Source: a virus. From it: a stretch of DNA of 21,355 nt. The stretch covers positions 1-21,355 of the IMG/VR virus record IMGVR_UViG_3300012936_000218; one strand, 5' to 3'. The stretch's first letter is position 1, and each line of letters begins with the position of its first letter. Positions 14,565-21,355 of this stretch are shown here, piece by piece. The translations under genes and the position numbers were made by a program. The notes under the pieces are model-generated. The model saw only the letters and a list, made by a program, of their open reading frames with translations, was not told the origin of the DNA and searched no databases.

Positions 14565-16318
14565 AGAAATGGATTTCACTTATCAGTATACCTCTACTAT
14601 GTCTACCATTAATATTTAACTGGCAAGCAGTAGAAATACTAAAACTAAAAACTTTTGACGCACTCGTGCAAACACCAGAACCATCTGGTTGGTTTGTAAC
14701 TCTAGATATAACAGAAGAAGATGTAGCACTTTCGGGCGGCTGGCCCTACCCGCGTCAGGACCTTGCACGCATTCATCTCGACCTGATTGAAGCAGGGGCT
14801 CTAGGCGTAGGTTGGGTCGTCGCCTTTCCACAGGCAGACAGGTTTGGTGGCGACCAAGCTTTTGCAGAGGCTTTACTACAAAGCCCAAGTGTTATTGCTA
14901 CGTTTGAAGGAGGTGCTTCTTATGCACCAACTACAGGCACGGTCATACTAGGAGATGGCATACCCATACAAGGTATACGAGCAGAAGGTGTTATAGGAAA
15001 TACCTTTCCACTTACAGATGCAGCATACCAGGGGCTTGCAGTTGCACGAACCGATGTAGATAACTTAGTTAGAAGGCTACCTTTACTATTGCAAACACCA
15101 GATGGTTGGACTCCTTCGTTTGGTGTACAAGTCATCAAGATGATCGCAGGTGCAGATACTTACATAATAAAAGGACAACAAGGTCAGATAGAGGAACTCA
15201 CTGTGCCAGACTATGCACAGATACCAGTAGATGAAATAGGCAGGCGTTGGGTGTCCTGGATAGATACACCAAGCACAACATTACAAGAGATGGATGTAGC
15301 AGATAAATTTGTATTTATAGGTGTCAGTGCTAAAGGGGTGATGCCGCAGATAGCTACAAGCGACGGACTAAAATACCCACATCACGTACAAGCAGCCCTA
15401 GCAGAGAGTATGACTGTAGACGTACCACAGATACCAGGCGCAGCTATGTTATATGAATTACTTATACTAGTGGGGGTCTTATCATTAGCAATAGTTATAA
15501 TACGATTTTCACCTGTTGCAGGTTCTATGGCGGGGGTCGGGCTTTTATATTGCGTGCAAGCTGCAGCTGCAGTATATCTTGCACGAAACAATGTGCTCAT
15601 AGATTTTAGTTATAGTGCAGTATCAATGACACTTATATCAGTCCAGGAGTTCTGGCTACGCTTTGGTGAGCAATACAAACTAAGACAACAAATTAAGAAA
15701 CAGTTCGAGCACTATTTAGACCCTAGGCAAGTTGCACGACTACAGGACGATCCCAGTATTTTAAAACTAGGTGGCGAGAAAAAAATTTGCACATTTTTAT
15801 TTACAGATGTTCGTGGGTTTACGGCTCTGTCAGAAAGATTACCCCCTGAAGAAGTTACAGAGATCATGAACAAAGTGCTTACTGCGCAAGTAGAATGCAT
15901 ACAAGCGCATGGCGGTATGGTAGATAAGTTCATAGGCGACGCATGTATGGCCATCTTTAACGCCCCCCTCGATATTGATGAACATGAACAACGTGCTGTC
16001 GCCTGTGCCCAGGACATGCGCACGGCTATCCGTTTGTTAAATAAACAGTTTGATTACCCTGTGAGAATAGGCATTGGTGTAAACACAGGGGAAGCAGTTA
16101 TAGGTAACATGGGTTCAGATACTAGATTTGATTATTCAGCAATAGGTGATGCTGTTAATGTAGCGGCACGATTAGAGAGTGCGACTAAAGGAGCAGGTGA
16201 AGATATATTAATAGGAGAAACTACCGCAGAGAAAGTAGTAGAACAAACAGCTTTGGTGTATGTAGGAAAGATAAAAGTAAAAGGTAAGGGAGAAGCTCTA
16301 ACAGTGTATACTATTTAG
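14561..16318 (+). CDS. CHASE2-domain membrane adenylate cyclase (class III)
   Basis: 585 residues. A membrane segment at 5-22 leads to a periplasmic CHASE2 sensor (about 28-290, with VTLDITEEDVALSGGWPYPR and KFVFIGVSAKG). Three membrane helices follow (295-316, 318-341, 347-366), then a linker helix and a class III cyclase domain (405-585). Catalytic residues are present: metal-binding D416 (FTDVRGF) and D460 (DKFIGDACM), adenine-selecting K456 and D530, transition-state N533 and R537 (NVAARLE). The K/D pair indicates ATP as substrate, giving cAMP, and no key residue is missing. The sensor faces the same compartment as the FecR protein, a plausible partner. A complete cyclase of this type in a phage is unusual. 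Related class III cyclases make cCMP or cUMP in Pycsar defence, but the residues here do not favour that. Confidence 0.93.
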   Translation: MKKWISLISIPLLCLPLIFNWQAVEILKLKTFDALVQTPEPSGWFVTLDITEEDVALSGGWPYPRQDLARIHLDLIEAGALGVGWVVAFPQADRFGGDQAFAEALLQSPSVIATFEGGASYAPTTGTVILGDGIPIQGIRAEGVIGNTFPLTDAAYQGLAVARTDVDNLVRRLPLLLQTPDGWTPSFGVQVIKMIAGADTYIIKGQQGQIEELTVPDYAQIPVDEIGRRWVSWIDTPSTTLQEMDVADKFVFIGVSAKGVMPQIATSDGLKYPHHVQAALAESMTVDVPQIPGAAMLYELLILVGVLSLAIVIIRFSPVAGSMAGVGLLYCVQAAAAVYLARNNVLIDFSYSAVSMTLISVQEFWLRFGEQYKLRQQIKKQFEHYLDPRQVARLQDDPSILKLGGEKKICTFLFTDVRGFTALSERLPPEEVTEIMNKVLTAQVECIQAHGGMVDKFIGDACMAIFNAPLDIDEHEQRAVACAQDMRTAIRLLNKQFDYPVRIGIGVNTGEAVIGNMGSDTRFDYSAIGDAVNVAARLESATKGAGEDILIGETTAEKVVEQTALVYVGKIKVKGKGEALTVYTI

Positions 16319-16564
16319 ATGCCAAGAAACTATAAGAAAGAATATAAGAACTACCAAGGCAGACCTGAGCAAAAGAAACGTCGTGCCCAACGAAATAGAG
16401 TTAGACGTATGATGGAAAGGTTAGGAAAAGTTAAGAAAGGTGACGGCAAAGATGTACACCATAAAGACGGAAATCCTATGAATGCTAAAAAATCTAATCT
16501 AAAGATAGTTAGACGATCAAAAAACCGTTCTTTCCCCAGAAATCGTCGTTCTGGGAAAAAATGA
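16319..16564 (+). CDS. Small HNH endonuclease-like protein
   Basis: 81 residues, starting directly after the cyclase TAG. Very basic (RPEQKKRRAQRNRVRRMMER) with an HNH signature DVHHKDGNPMNAKKSNLKIV (paired histidines, then N and N at the usual spacing). Phages often carry such short HNH proteins, which can nick or cut DNA. It lacks the long extra domains of homing endonucleases. It is the last plus-strand gene before the convergent junction. It may be an independent mobile gene or a packaging helper; the sequence does not tell which. Confidence 0.75.
   Translation: MPRNYKKEYKNYQGRPEQKKRRAQRNRVRRMMERLGKVKKGDGKDVHHKDGNPMNAKKSNLKIVRRSKNRSFPRNRRSGKK
16531..16559. terminator. Hairpin at the convergent junction, terminator-like without U-tract
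   Basis: CCCAGAA (16535-16541) and TTCTGGG (16549-16555) form a 7-bp stem with a 7-nt loop, extended by T/A pairs across a C/A mismatch. It covers the last codons of the HNH gene. Neither strand has a run of U after the stem, so it is weak as an intrinsic terminator. The junction from 16565 to 16625 holds no gene that I can see. Confidence 0.35.
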
Positions 16565-16625
16565 CCTCACAGAATCGCGTCTAACGCATTTTGTTGGGGT
16601 AACTAAGGCCATAGGTCCAAAAACA

Positions 16626-16886
16626 TCAATAATCGCCTGGGGGGCTTGTACGTGCTTCAGACAAGGTTTCTTCTTTTTCTAGTGTTTTTATGAGCCTATT
16701 TAAGTACCATTGGGCTTTTAAGACGTCTTGTAGTCCTTTTTTGTTCTCATAACGCCACATATACTTTTCTATGTTACCTTTTAAGTAACCTTTGAAAGCC
16801 TCAGGTGTCATACTTTCTTCTATTGCATCAATGCATTCTATGTTGCCACTGTTATAGTGGGGTGGTGAGTTTACATAATCAGTCAT
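16626..16886 (-). CDS. DUF3310 family phage protein
   Basis: 86 residues with the DUF3310 pattern: VNSPPHYNSGNIECIDAIE at the N-terminus, then GYLKGNIEKYMWRYENKKG and a helix with LKAQWYLNRLI. The family is common in phage replication regions and is sometimes annotated as a nucleotide kinase, but its role is not established. SD TAGGAGA lies seven bases before the start. The ATG overlaps the end of the VRR-NUC gene, so the two are co-translated. It is the last gene of the minus-strand block. Confidence 0.85.
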   Translation of the reverse strand: MTDYVNSPPHYNSGNIECIDAIEESMTPEAFKGYLKGNIEKYMWRYENKKGLQDVLKAQWYLNRLIKTLEKEETLSEARTSPPGDY

Positions 16887-17277
16887 TTCTTTCTCCTAAA
16901 GTTGTTGTTAAAAAATTTATGTAGTCTTGAAAAGGCATACTAAGTTCATTGAACTCTTTTAATGTTACGTGCTCTAAATCAAAGTCTTGTGTTACCAGGA
17001 CACGATCCAGGCAGGCAAGCACTGCGTAGGCAAGAACGTTATTGTTATGTTGACGTTTGAGCCAGTAGCGTTGTTGAGCAGAAAGTTTCATAGTAATTTT
17101 AGAAGTTTCTTTTCTTGGTAATGTATCTTGATATTTGTACTCGATAAAGCAATGGCCGTTGCAGCCTGAGTAGTATGTGTCTGGAACTCCGCCGTGGTAG
17201 GCGTCATTAATTTTCCAACGGTAGATTGATTTAGGTAAGTGCTTATGCACTTTGTTGATGAACTCCTTTTCACGCAC
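16879..17277 (-). CDS. VRR-NUC / Holliday-junction-resolvase-like nuclease
   Basis: 132 residues of the PD-(D/E)XK superfamily. E5 in the first helix, D33 in GGVPDTYYSG, and E46 and K48 in CFIEYKY form the expected active site; a later helix has LSAQQRYWLKRQ. The family resolves branched DNA or acts as a structure-specific nuclease in phage replication. The most likely start is the GTG at 17277. An ATG two bases upstream is in another frame, and an AAGGAG lies just inside the gene, so a slightly later GTG start cannot be excluded. A strong -10-like TATACT lies only 7 bases upstream, so the mRNA may be nearly leaderless. Confidence 0.72.
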   Translation of the reverse strand: MREKEFINKVHKHLPKSIYRWKINDAYHGGVPDTYYSGCNGHCFIEYKYQDTLPRKETSKITMKLSAQQRYWLKRQHNNNVLAYAVLACLDRVLVTQDFDLEHVTLKEFNELSMPFQDYINFLTTTLGERND

Positions 17278-17283
17278 ATAAAA

Positions 17284-17289
17284 AGTATA
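17284..17289 (-). promoter_or_regulatory. Possible -10 box TATACT for the VRR-NUC / DUF3310 pair
   Basis: TATACT on the minus strand, seven bases before the GTG start, in the only sizeable gap (61 bases) of the minus-strand block. A -35 match (TTAATG at 18-bp spacing) is poor and falls in the hairpin loop, so a standard sigma-70 promoter is uncertain. Confidence 0.35.
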
Positions 17290-17292
17290 TCA

Positions 17293-17330
17293 CAATCGGG
17301 CGTACGACATTAACTGTCGCACGCCGATTG
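17293..17330. other. Long imperfect hairpin between replication genes
   Basis: Arms CAATCGGGCGTACGACA (17293-17309) and TGTCGCACGCCGATTG (17315-17330) pair over 15 bp plus the outer C-G, with one bulged G and one mismatch, and a 5-nt loop TTAAC. It follows the stop of the gene at 17339. On the minus strand, TTTTT comes 7-8 bases after the stem, too far for a classic terminator. It may be an attenuator, an operator or a processing site. Confidence 0.6.
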
Positions 17331-17338
17331 CACGTACT

Positions 17339-18004
17339 TTATGCAAAAGTCTTTGAGTAGAAAGCTTTGACTTGTTGATAAATCTCGTCTTTCAACCAAT
17401 CGACACCACCGATGTCGATGTTAACCCAAGAACCTTTTGCGTTACTCTGTGGTACAGAAGACATCTTCCACAAGTAAGAGAACCTGTCTCCACCTTGTTT
17501 CATTATCTTAGTATTCCATTCTCTAGATACCTTGAGCTTTGATGAAGCACAATCAAATAAGAATGGTATATCAGATATTTCTGACGTCTTTTCATCCAAC
17601 CTGAGTAAGGTATGGATTTGAGTTTGTGTGATGTCATGCTTTTCCATCTCTAGAGAGTTATCTTCTAGATACTGTTCAGCTTCTTTCCTAGTTGGGAAGT
17701 TCCCTACTAAGCCACCACCTTCTTCACGTTTTCTCCAAACAACATATTCTTCTTTGAAGTGCACGTTTACTACATACATAGATGAACCATAGTTTTCACC
17801 AGTTACAGTGTTTATGAAGTCGCCTTCTTTGGCACCCTCAATATGTTCACTGTGATTTGGGTCAACTTCATTGTTCATTTTCTGAAGTAGTTTTACCCTT
17901 GGCACCGAGATATGTTCCGAAGATACATTCTCGTTACCCAGTTTTGATCCCTCTTTTACATGAGCAGGGACTTTGCTCGTTACTACGCTAATATCGTTTG
18001 ACAT
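17339..18004 (-). CDS. Conserved replication-cluster protein (ssDNA-binding candidate)
   Basis: 221 residues; the start is fixed by AAGGAGGAA eight bases upstream. The N-terminus is polar and flexible, then ISVPRVKLLQKMNNEVDPNH, GDFINTVTGENYGSSMYVVN and WRKREEGGGLVGNFPTRKEA lead to SSKLKVSREWNTKIMKQG and an acidic-aromatic end. This layout is seen in phage proteins encoded beside helicase and exonuclease genes and often labelled hypothetical; I suggest single-stranded-DNA binding only from the context. No enzyme motif. It shares an unusual heptamer leader with the SNF2 gene. Confidence 0.7.
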   Translation of the reverse strand: MSNDISVVTSKVPAHVKEGSKLGNENVSSEHISVPRVKLLQKMNNEVDPNHSEHIEGAKEGDFINTVTGENYGSSMYVVNVHFKEEYVVWRKREEGGGLVGNFPTRKEAEQYLEDNSLEMEKHDITQTQIHTLLRLDEKTSEISDIPFLFDCASSKLKVSREWNTKIMKQGGDRFSYLWKMSSVPQSNAKGSWVNIDIGGVDWLKDEIYQQVKAFYSKTFA

Positions 18005-18043
18005 CGTTATTCCTCCTTCGTCATTCGTTAGTCGTTAATATTA
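18005..18043 (-). promoter_or_regulatory. Heptamer leader A (five 7-nt units containing the SD)
   Basis: Read 5' to 3' on the minus strand, the 35 bases before the ATG are five heptamers: ATTAACG, ACTAACG, AATGACG, AAGGAGG, AATAACG, then ATG. The fourth unit is the ribosome site. The third to fifth units also hold a five-codon mini-ORF (ATG ACG AAG GAG GAA TAA) that ends four bases before the start. A near-copy precedes the SNF2 gene. Confidence 0.7.
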
Positions 18044-18412
18044 TGTTGACCTAAATAAAATCTTGGTCAACTCCGTGCTTTCTACCCCAGGGATATCTTC
18101 CCCAAGACCGATAGCTTCCCTATAAGCAGTAGCTGACATACGCTTTTGTAGTAGTTCAAACCTTCCAGTCTTTGCTACATACTCTTGCAAGTCATCCCAG
18201 CTGTCTACAGTAGGGACAATCTCCTTTTTAAGGGAGAGTGTTCGTCCGCCATTAGATATTTTTTCAAGACCTTCTTCGGTCATTCTAATAGCTATCTGCG
18301 CCTCAAGCTCACGCTTTTGTGCGTTGAATTCTTTTTCTTGTGCTTTCAAGTCTGTAATACCATCACGCACTTTGCCGTACTCGGCTAGTAAGTCATTAAG
18401 TTTCTTTGCCAT
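18041..18412 (-). CDS. Coiled-coil replication-cluster protein
   Basis: 123 residues with SD AGGAGGT before the ATG. Residues 1-55 form a long charged helix with heptads (DLKAQEKEFNAQKRELEAQ). The rest contains ISNGGRTLSLKKEIVPTVDS, WDDLQEYVAKTGRFELLQKR and SATAYREA. The order (coiled coil then a small mixed domain) is like phage Gp157-type or Siphovirus-Gp157-like proteins, but I cannot confirm the family. It overlaps the SNF2 gene by 17 bases, so it may act with the helicase. Confidence 0.65.
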   Translation of the reverse strand: MAKKLNDLLAEYGKVRDGITDLKAQEKEFNAQKRELEAQIAIRMTEEGLEKISNGGRTLSLKKEIVPTVDSWDDLQEYVAKTGRFELLQKRMSATAYREAIGLGEDIPGVESTELTKILFRST

Positions 18413-19751
18413 GTTTTACCTCCTGTAATATATGCAATAGATTTTCCATTCGCCCTAGCTTAGTATTAAGCTTCTTATACACTTCGGGCTCCCAAGTGTT
18501 TCTTGCTTGTATAAGTATAGTTTCAGTCTTTTGAGTTTGACCTGCTCTATATATACGTTGATTAAATTGTTTGAAGTGTTCAGCATTGTAAGTTGGTGAA
18601 CACCATATAACAGTATTAGCTTTTGTTAGTGTTAAGCCATGACTTGCTGATTGAGGATGGCAGAGCAACATTTTTATTTGACCTGCCTGGAATCTTGAAA
18701 CAATATCTTTACGTCGTTCCCCCTTGGTCTCGCCATCGATGACCTCGTACGTAATACCTTGTTTCTCCGCAAGTTCAACTAGAGCATCACGTTCGTGTCT
18801 CCAGTTGAATGCTACCAGGGAGTGTGCACGTTGCTCTACCAACGTCATGACTATGTCGTATCTTTCTTGATGGACAAACTGCACTAACTTATCTTCGTCG
18901 TACACTGCTCCTGTAACTAGCTGCAGTAGCTTCTTGACACGAGCCCCTGCGTGAACCGCATTGACTGTGCCAGTCTTCGTGTACAACACAGAATCTTTAG
19001 CAAGGAGATTATATTGCTTTTGTATCTGCTTAGATAAGTTAGTGTTGATTGTTCGTGTTATGTTGTCAGGTAGGTCCATACATTCGTCTAGTCCGTAACG
19101 TATGGTTATATCAGAAAGCCTGTTTGCTACAGCATCTTCTGCTCCTGGTTTATCTTTCCATTCGTTTGCAAAACCATTGAATACAGGTGTGCAGACTTGA
19201 GACCTGAATTGATAAAACCTGCACCCTAGTCGTTCGCCGTCGTCGACTAGTAGTGCTGGGTGCCAGATATCTAGAATAGTATTACTATTAGGAGTACCAG
19301 ACATGGCAATCCTATTAGTAAAGTATGCGATAATATCTTTGAGATTTTTACTGCGTTTGGCTGTGCGATTTTTAAAAGCGGTAAACTCATCAATAACGAT
19401 TGTATCGAATTGCTTACAGTACCGCTTATTTTTGCGTAAGAAGTTGACAGCTTCAAAGTTAGTGATGACCATGTCGAGGTCATCTTGTTTAAATATTTTT
19501 TCCCTATTTTTAGCATAAGCTACTCCATATTTTATATTGGGCTGGAACTTACGTATGTCCTCTGCCCACGCCGCTTCCAATATAGAGAGTGGCGCTAAGA
19601 CCAAAGTCTTACCACCAAGTATAGCATGTGCGTCTAGGACTGCACGGGTTTTACCAGTGCCTGGGTCCGACGTTATCATACATTGTGGATTTGCTACTAT
19701 GAAATCAGTAGTCTTTTTCTGGTGGTCATAAGCCACAGGTATATCGTTCAT
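18396..19751 (-). CDS. SNF2-family DNA helicase/translocase
   Basis: 451 residues with the superfamily 2 motifs: SDPGTGKT (28-35, ATP binding), IVIDEFTAFKN (119-127, motif II as DEFT rather than DEAH), MSGTPNSN (150-157, motif III) and QRIYRAGQ near 398-405 (motif VI, as in SNF2 enzymes). HGLTLTKANTVIW supplies motif V. It would translocate on double-stranded DNA using ATP; in phages this type is linked to replication or recombination. There is no extra domain, so it is a short phage form. SD AAGGAG lies in the heptamer leader. It overlaps the coiled-coil gene downstream, suggesting joint production. Confidence 0.9.
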   Translation of the reverse strand: MNDIPVAYDHQKKTTDFIVANPQCMITSDPGTGKTRAVLDAHAILGGKTLVLAPLSILEAAWAEDIRKFQPNIKYGVAYAKNREKIFKQDDLDMVITNFEAVNFLRKNKRYCKQFDTIVIDEFTAFKNRTAKRSKNLKDIIAYFTNRIAMSGTPNSNTILDIWHPALLVDDGERLGCRFYQFRSQVCTPVFNGFANEWKDKPGAEDAVANRLSDITIRYGLDECMDLPDNITRTINTNLSKQIQKQYNLLAKDSVLYTKTGTVNAVHAGARVKKLLQLVTGAVYDEDKLVQFVHQERYDIVMTLVEQRAHSLVAFNWRHERDALVELAEKQGITYEVIDGETKGERRKDIVSRFQAGQIKMLLCHPQSASHGLTLTKANTVIWCSPTYNAEHFKQFNQRIYRAGQTQKTETILIQARNTWEPEVYKKLNTKLGRMENLLHILQEVKHGKET

Positions 19752-19790
19752 CGTTACTCCTTAATCGTTAATCGTTAGTCGTTAATATTA
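19752..19790 (-). promoter_or_regulatory. Heptamer leader B (five 7-nt units containing the SD)
   Basis: Minus strand, 5' to 3': ATTAACG, ACTAACG, ATTAACG, ATTAAGG, AGTAACG, then ATG. Same length, phase and first two units as leader A. The AAGGAG ribosome site spans units four and five. Confidence 0.7.
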
Positions 19791-19795
19791 TTATA

Positions 19796-20551
19796 TCAGT
19801 TTTCTGCCCACTCGCAAACAGGGTATTCACCCTTGCCGTACGAGCACCACTTGCAGTTGTATCTGCTAGGGTTTGGCGGAAACTTAGTTGCAGTAGTCAT
19901 AGCTATTGCTCTGTCGTGTAACTTGGGCATGAAGACCATAGCTTCGTCCCGTGTGTACACTTGCTCCAACATAGTGCCATGATCGAGATACCATATCTCA
20001 GTCTTAGCTAGTTGTAGGTCTGGGTATCTGAAGAAACTACCAATTGCATAAACAAGAGCTTGTTGGCTATGAGCAATCTCATTACCAAAAGCTTTACCTG
20101 TTTTGTAATCAATAACTCTTGCTGATGTTTCTGATTCATGTACAAAAGCATCTAGCTTGATACGGCCCCACGTGTCAGGTGCCAACCAGCCAGTTGTTTC
20201 CCAACCGATTGTAAAACCCCAATCACCTTCTAGTTCTACTTTTGCATCTACATACATTTCTCGTAGTTGTTTGAACTCTGATGTAAATTTTTTGAGTGTG
20301 TCGGGTAATTCACCTAGCTTACCACATACATAGTCTTCAGCTTGTTTGTGTATTTCTGTACCACGTGCAGCTGCAGGACCGAAGTCCTCTTGCACTTTTT
20401 TTACTTTGGCTATGTAAGAGCGGTAAGCACAGGTTTCAAATGTTTTTAAGGTCGAGTACGACCAGGCTGGTATGTATCCCAGCTTGATGTCCTCCGTGAC
20501 CTCAACCGTTGAGATTAGGTCTGGACGATTTGATTGCGTCAGATTCTTCAT
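19796..20551 (-). CDS. Cas4/RecB-like PD-(D/E)XK nuclease with Fe-S cysteines
   Basis: 251 residues. PD-(D/E)XK residues: H68 (GTEIHKQAEDY), D134 (IKLDAFVH), D148 and K150 (VIDYKTG), then the QxxxY helix (SQQALVYAI). Four cysteines, C41 in an N-terminal helix and C233, C236 and C246 near the C-terminus (YNCKWCSYGKGEYPVC), match the iron-sulfur staple of Cas4, AddB and related phage exonucleases. It probably degrades or processes DNA ends in recombination. The ATG at 20551 is the only start before the conserved part and overlaps the primase-helicase by 50 bases; no good ribosome site is seen there. Confidence 0.9.
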   Translation of the reverse strand: MKNLTQSNRPDLISTVEVTEDIKLGYIPAWSYSTLKTFETCAYRSYIAKVKKVQEDFGPAAARGTEIHKQAEDYVCGKLGELPDTLKKFTSEFKQLREMYVDAKVELEGDWGFTIGWETTGWLAPDTWGRIKLDAFVHESETSARVIDYKTGKAFGNEIAHSQQALVYAIGSFFRYPDLQLAKTEIWYLDHGTMLEQVYTRDEAMVFMPKLHDRAIAMTTATKFPPNPSRYNCKWCSYGKGEYPVCEWAEN

Positions 20552-21355
20552 TTAATAATCCGTAATCTCTTTCGTCGAAATGCTCGTTAATTAAATCCTT
20601 TCGTACATTATTGTCTATTTTCCAAGTCAGTACAACTCCACGCGGTATACCAGCGTTGCGATCTTTGCTTACGCGTTTACGTGCTGTCTTGATATTTAGT
20701 CGTGACATACGCTTAGAAAACTCACGTTGTGAGATGGTATTGCGGCTGTCAGTCATTGCATCATAAACAATTTTAAAGTGTGCTAATGGTACAACTTGCT
20801 CACCTGTATTTGCTAACCAATCTTTTACATACCTTTGTGCAGTGCTTATGCCACCAGCGTCAAAGGTATTTGTAAGAGGTATATCTAATACATCTGTAAA
20901 ATATTCTAGGTTGCGTATACGTATTGCATTTGCAAACTCTTCTAATATAGACATAGATACTTCTTTCATTTCTTTCTTAGCATCGTTTTCTAATGCAGTA
21001 TGAGCCATACGTGCGTCTACACTAAAACGCTGCAGTATACCTGACACGATATATAGTTCTTGCTCTAAGAGTTCTAGGTTTTCTATAACATCTTTATGTG
21101 CAACTTCTAGTTTTGTTTCTTGTCTAGGTGCTACATTATATCTTCTGTCGCTGTCTTCTATTTTGACTGCGTCTGCTCTGTTAGTCAGGAAGATAAAGTT
21201 CGTGTAAGACGGCAGCTCAATCTGGTTGGTACGCATGGCTCTGATTGTTAAAGTTGGTTCTGTAATTTGGTGTTTTAGCTTGTCAGCCATTTTACCTACA
21301 GAGCCTGAGTCTGCCATACGAAACTCATCTACCACTAAGAACAAAGCAGTTCTCA
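20502..21355 (-). CDS. Primase-helicase (SF3 type), C-terminal part
   Basis: The reading frame is open to the window edge and the 5' part is missing; the TTG at 21344 is internal. It begins inside the ATPase: ALFLVVDEF (Walker B), then KLKHQITEPTLTIRAMRTNQ, NFIFLTNRADA (sensor or motif C) and DSDRRYNVAP (arginine finger). This is the pattern of DUF5906/poxvirus-D5-like primase-helicases. A C-terminal helical region follows (ISTAQRYVKDWLANTG, SQREFSKRMSRLNIKTARKR), probably winged-helix DNA binding. In phages this enzyme unwinds DNA and makes primers. With the SNF2, Cas4-like and VRR genes it forms the replication block. Confidence 0.85.
   Translation of the reverse strand, partial: RTALFLVVDEFRMADSGSVGKMADKLKHQITEPTLTIRAMRTNQIELPSYTNFIFLTNRADAVKIEDSDRRYNVAPRQETKLEVAHKDVIENLELLEQELYIVSGILQRFSVDARMAHTALENDAKKEMKEVSMSILEEFANAIRIRNLEYFTDVLDIPLTNTFDAGGISTAQRYVKDWLANTGEQVVPLAHFKIVYDAMTDSRNTISQREFSKRMSRLNIKTARKRVSKDRNAGIPRGVVLTWKIDNNVRKDLINEHFDERDYGLLNEESDAIKSSRPNLNG

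Noticed and set aside
14561-16318. Cyclase as part of a Pycsar defence system
   Set aside because: Residues K456 and D530 point to ATP, it has a membrane sensor, and there is no effector gene beside it.
17088-17279. ATG at 17279 as start of a 63-codon gene
   Set aside because: Wrong frame for the nuclease motifs; the protein has no recognisable features and is fully inside the VRR-NUC gene.
1-21355. tRNA genes, CRISPR array, integrase or attachment site
   Set aside because: None seen by eye on either strand; a tRNA scan would settle the first.

Overview
The window looks like part of a tailed double-stranded DNA phage genome, probably from a marine or other aquatic Gram-negative host. Genes are tightly packed with 1-4 base stop/start overlaps. 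They cover tail, lysis and phage replication functions. There is no rRNA, tRNA, integrase, CRISPR array or insertion sequence that I can see. The podovirus-like 'stabilisation' tail protein, the long repeat-built fibre, the gene-transfer-agent-type holin and the DUF3310 / VRR-NUC / SNF2 / PD-(D/E)XK / primase-helicase set fit a short-tailed phage, but capsid, terminase and polymerase lie outside the window, so family and host are inferred. An outer-membrane secretion channel among the cargo genes requires a host with two membranes.

Layout. Plus strand, about 1-16564: a procollagen-lysyl-hydroxylase-like glycosyltransferase/dioxygenase whose 5' end is frameshifted; two unrecognised proteins; small membrane or coiled-coil proteins; a T4-type lysozyme; a 661-residue tail protein; a 1417-residue tail fibre; two small proteins; a thermonuclease; a holin; and a coiled-coil membrane protein. 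A five-gene cargo block (11633-16318) follows: CsgF, CsgG, a curlin-repeat protein, a FecR-domain protein and a CHASE2 adenylate cyclase. An HNH protein closes the strand. Minus strand, 16626-21355: DUF3310, VRR-NUC nuclease, a conserved replication-cluster protein, a coiled-coil protein, an SNF2 helicase, a Cas4/RecB-like nuclease and the C-terminal part of a primase-helicase cut by the window edge. The two strands converge on 16565-16625.

The most notable content is the cargo block. It encodes an apparently complete outer-membrane curli-type pore (CsgG) with its accessory CsgF and one candidate amyloid-type substrate, coupled translationally to a periplasmic FecR protein and a membrane class III cyclase. 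By reading order this is a secretion-plus-signalling module carried in a phage late operon, directly after the holin. CsgE, CsgC and CsgD homologues are not in the window. Its role (surface amyloid, pore for release, superinfection barrier, or cAMP signalling in the infected cell) cannot be decided from sequence.

Other points of note: the PLOD-like bifunctional enzyme; two 35-nt leaders each built of five heptamers before two minus-strand genes; a 15-bp periodic tract between two perfect DnaA boxes inside the FecR gene; a long hairpin next to a TATACT box; and a beta-type domain shared by the tail protein and the fibre.
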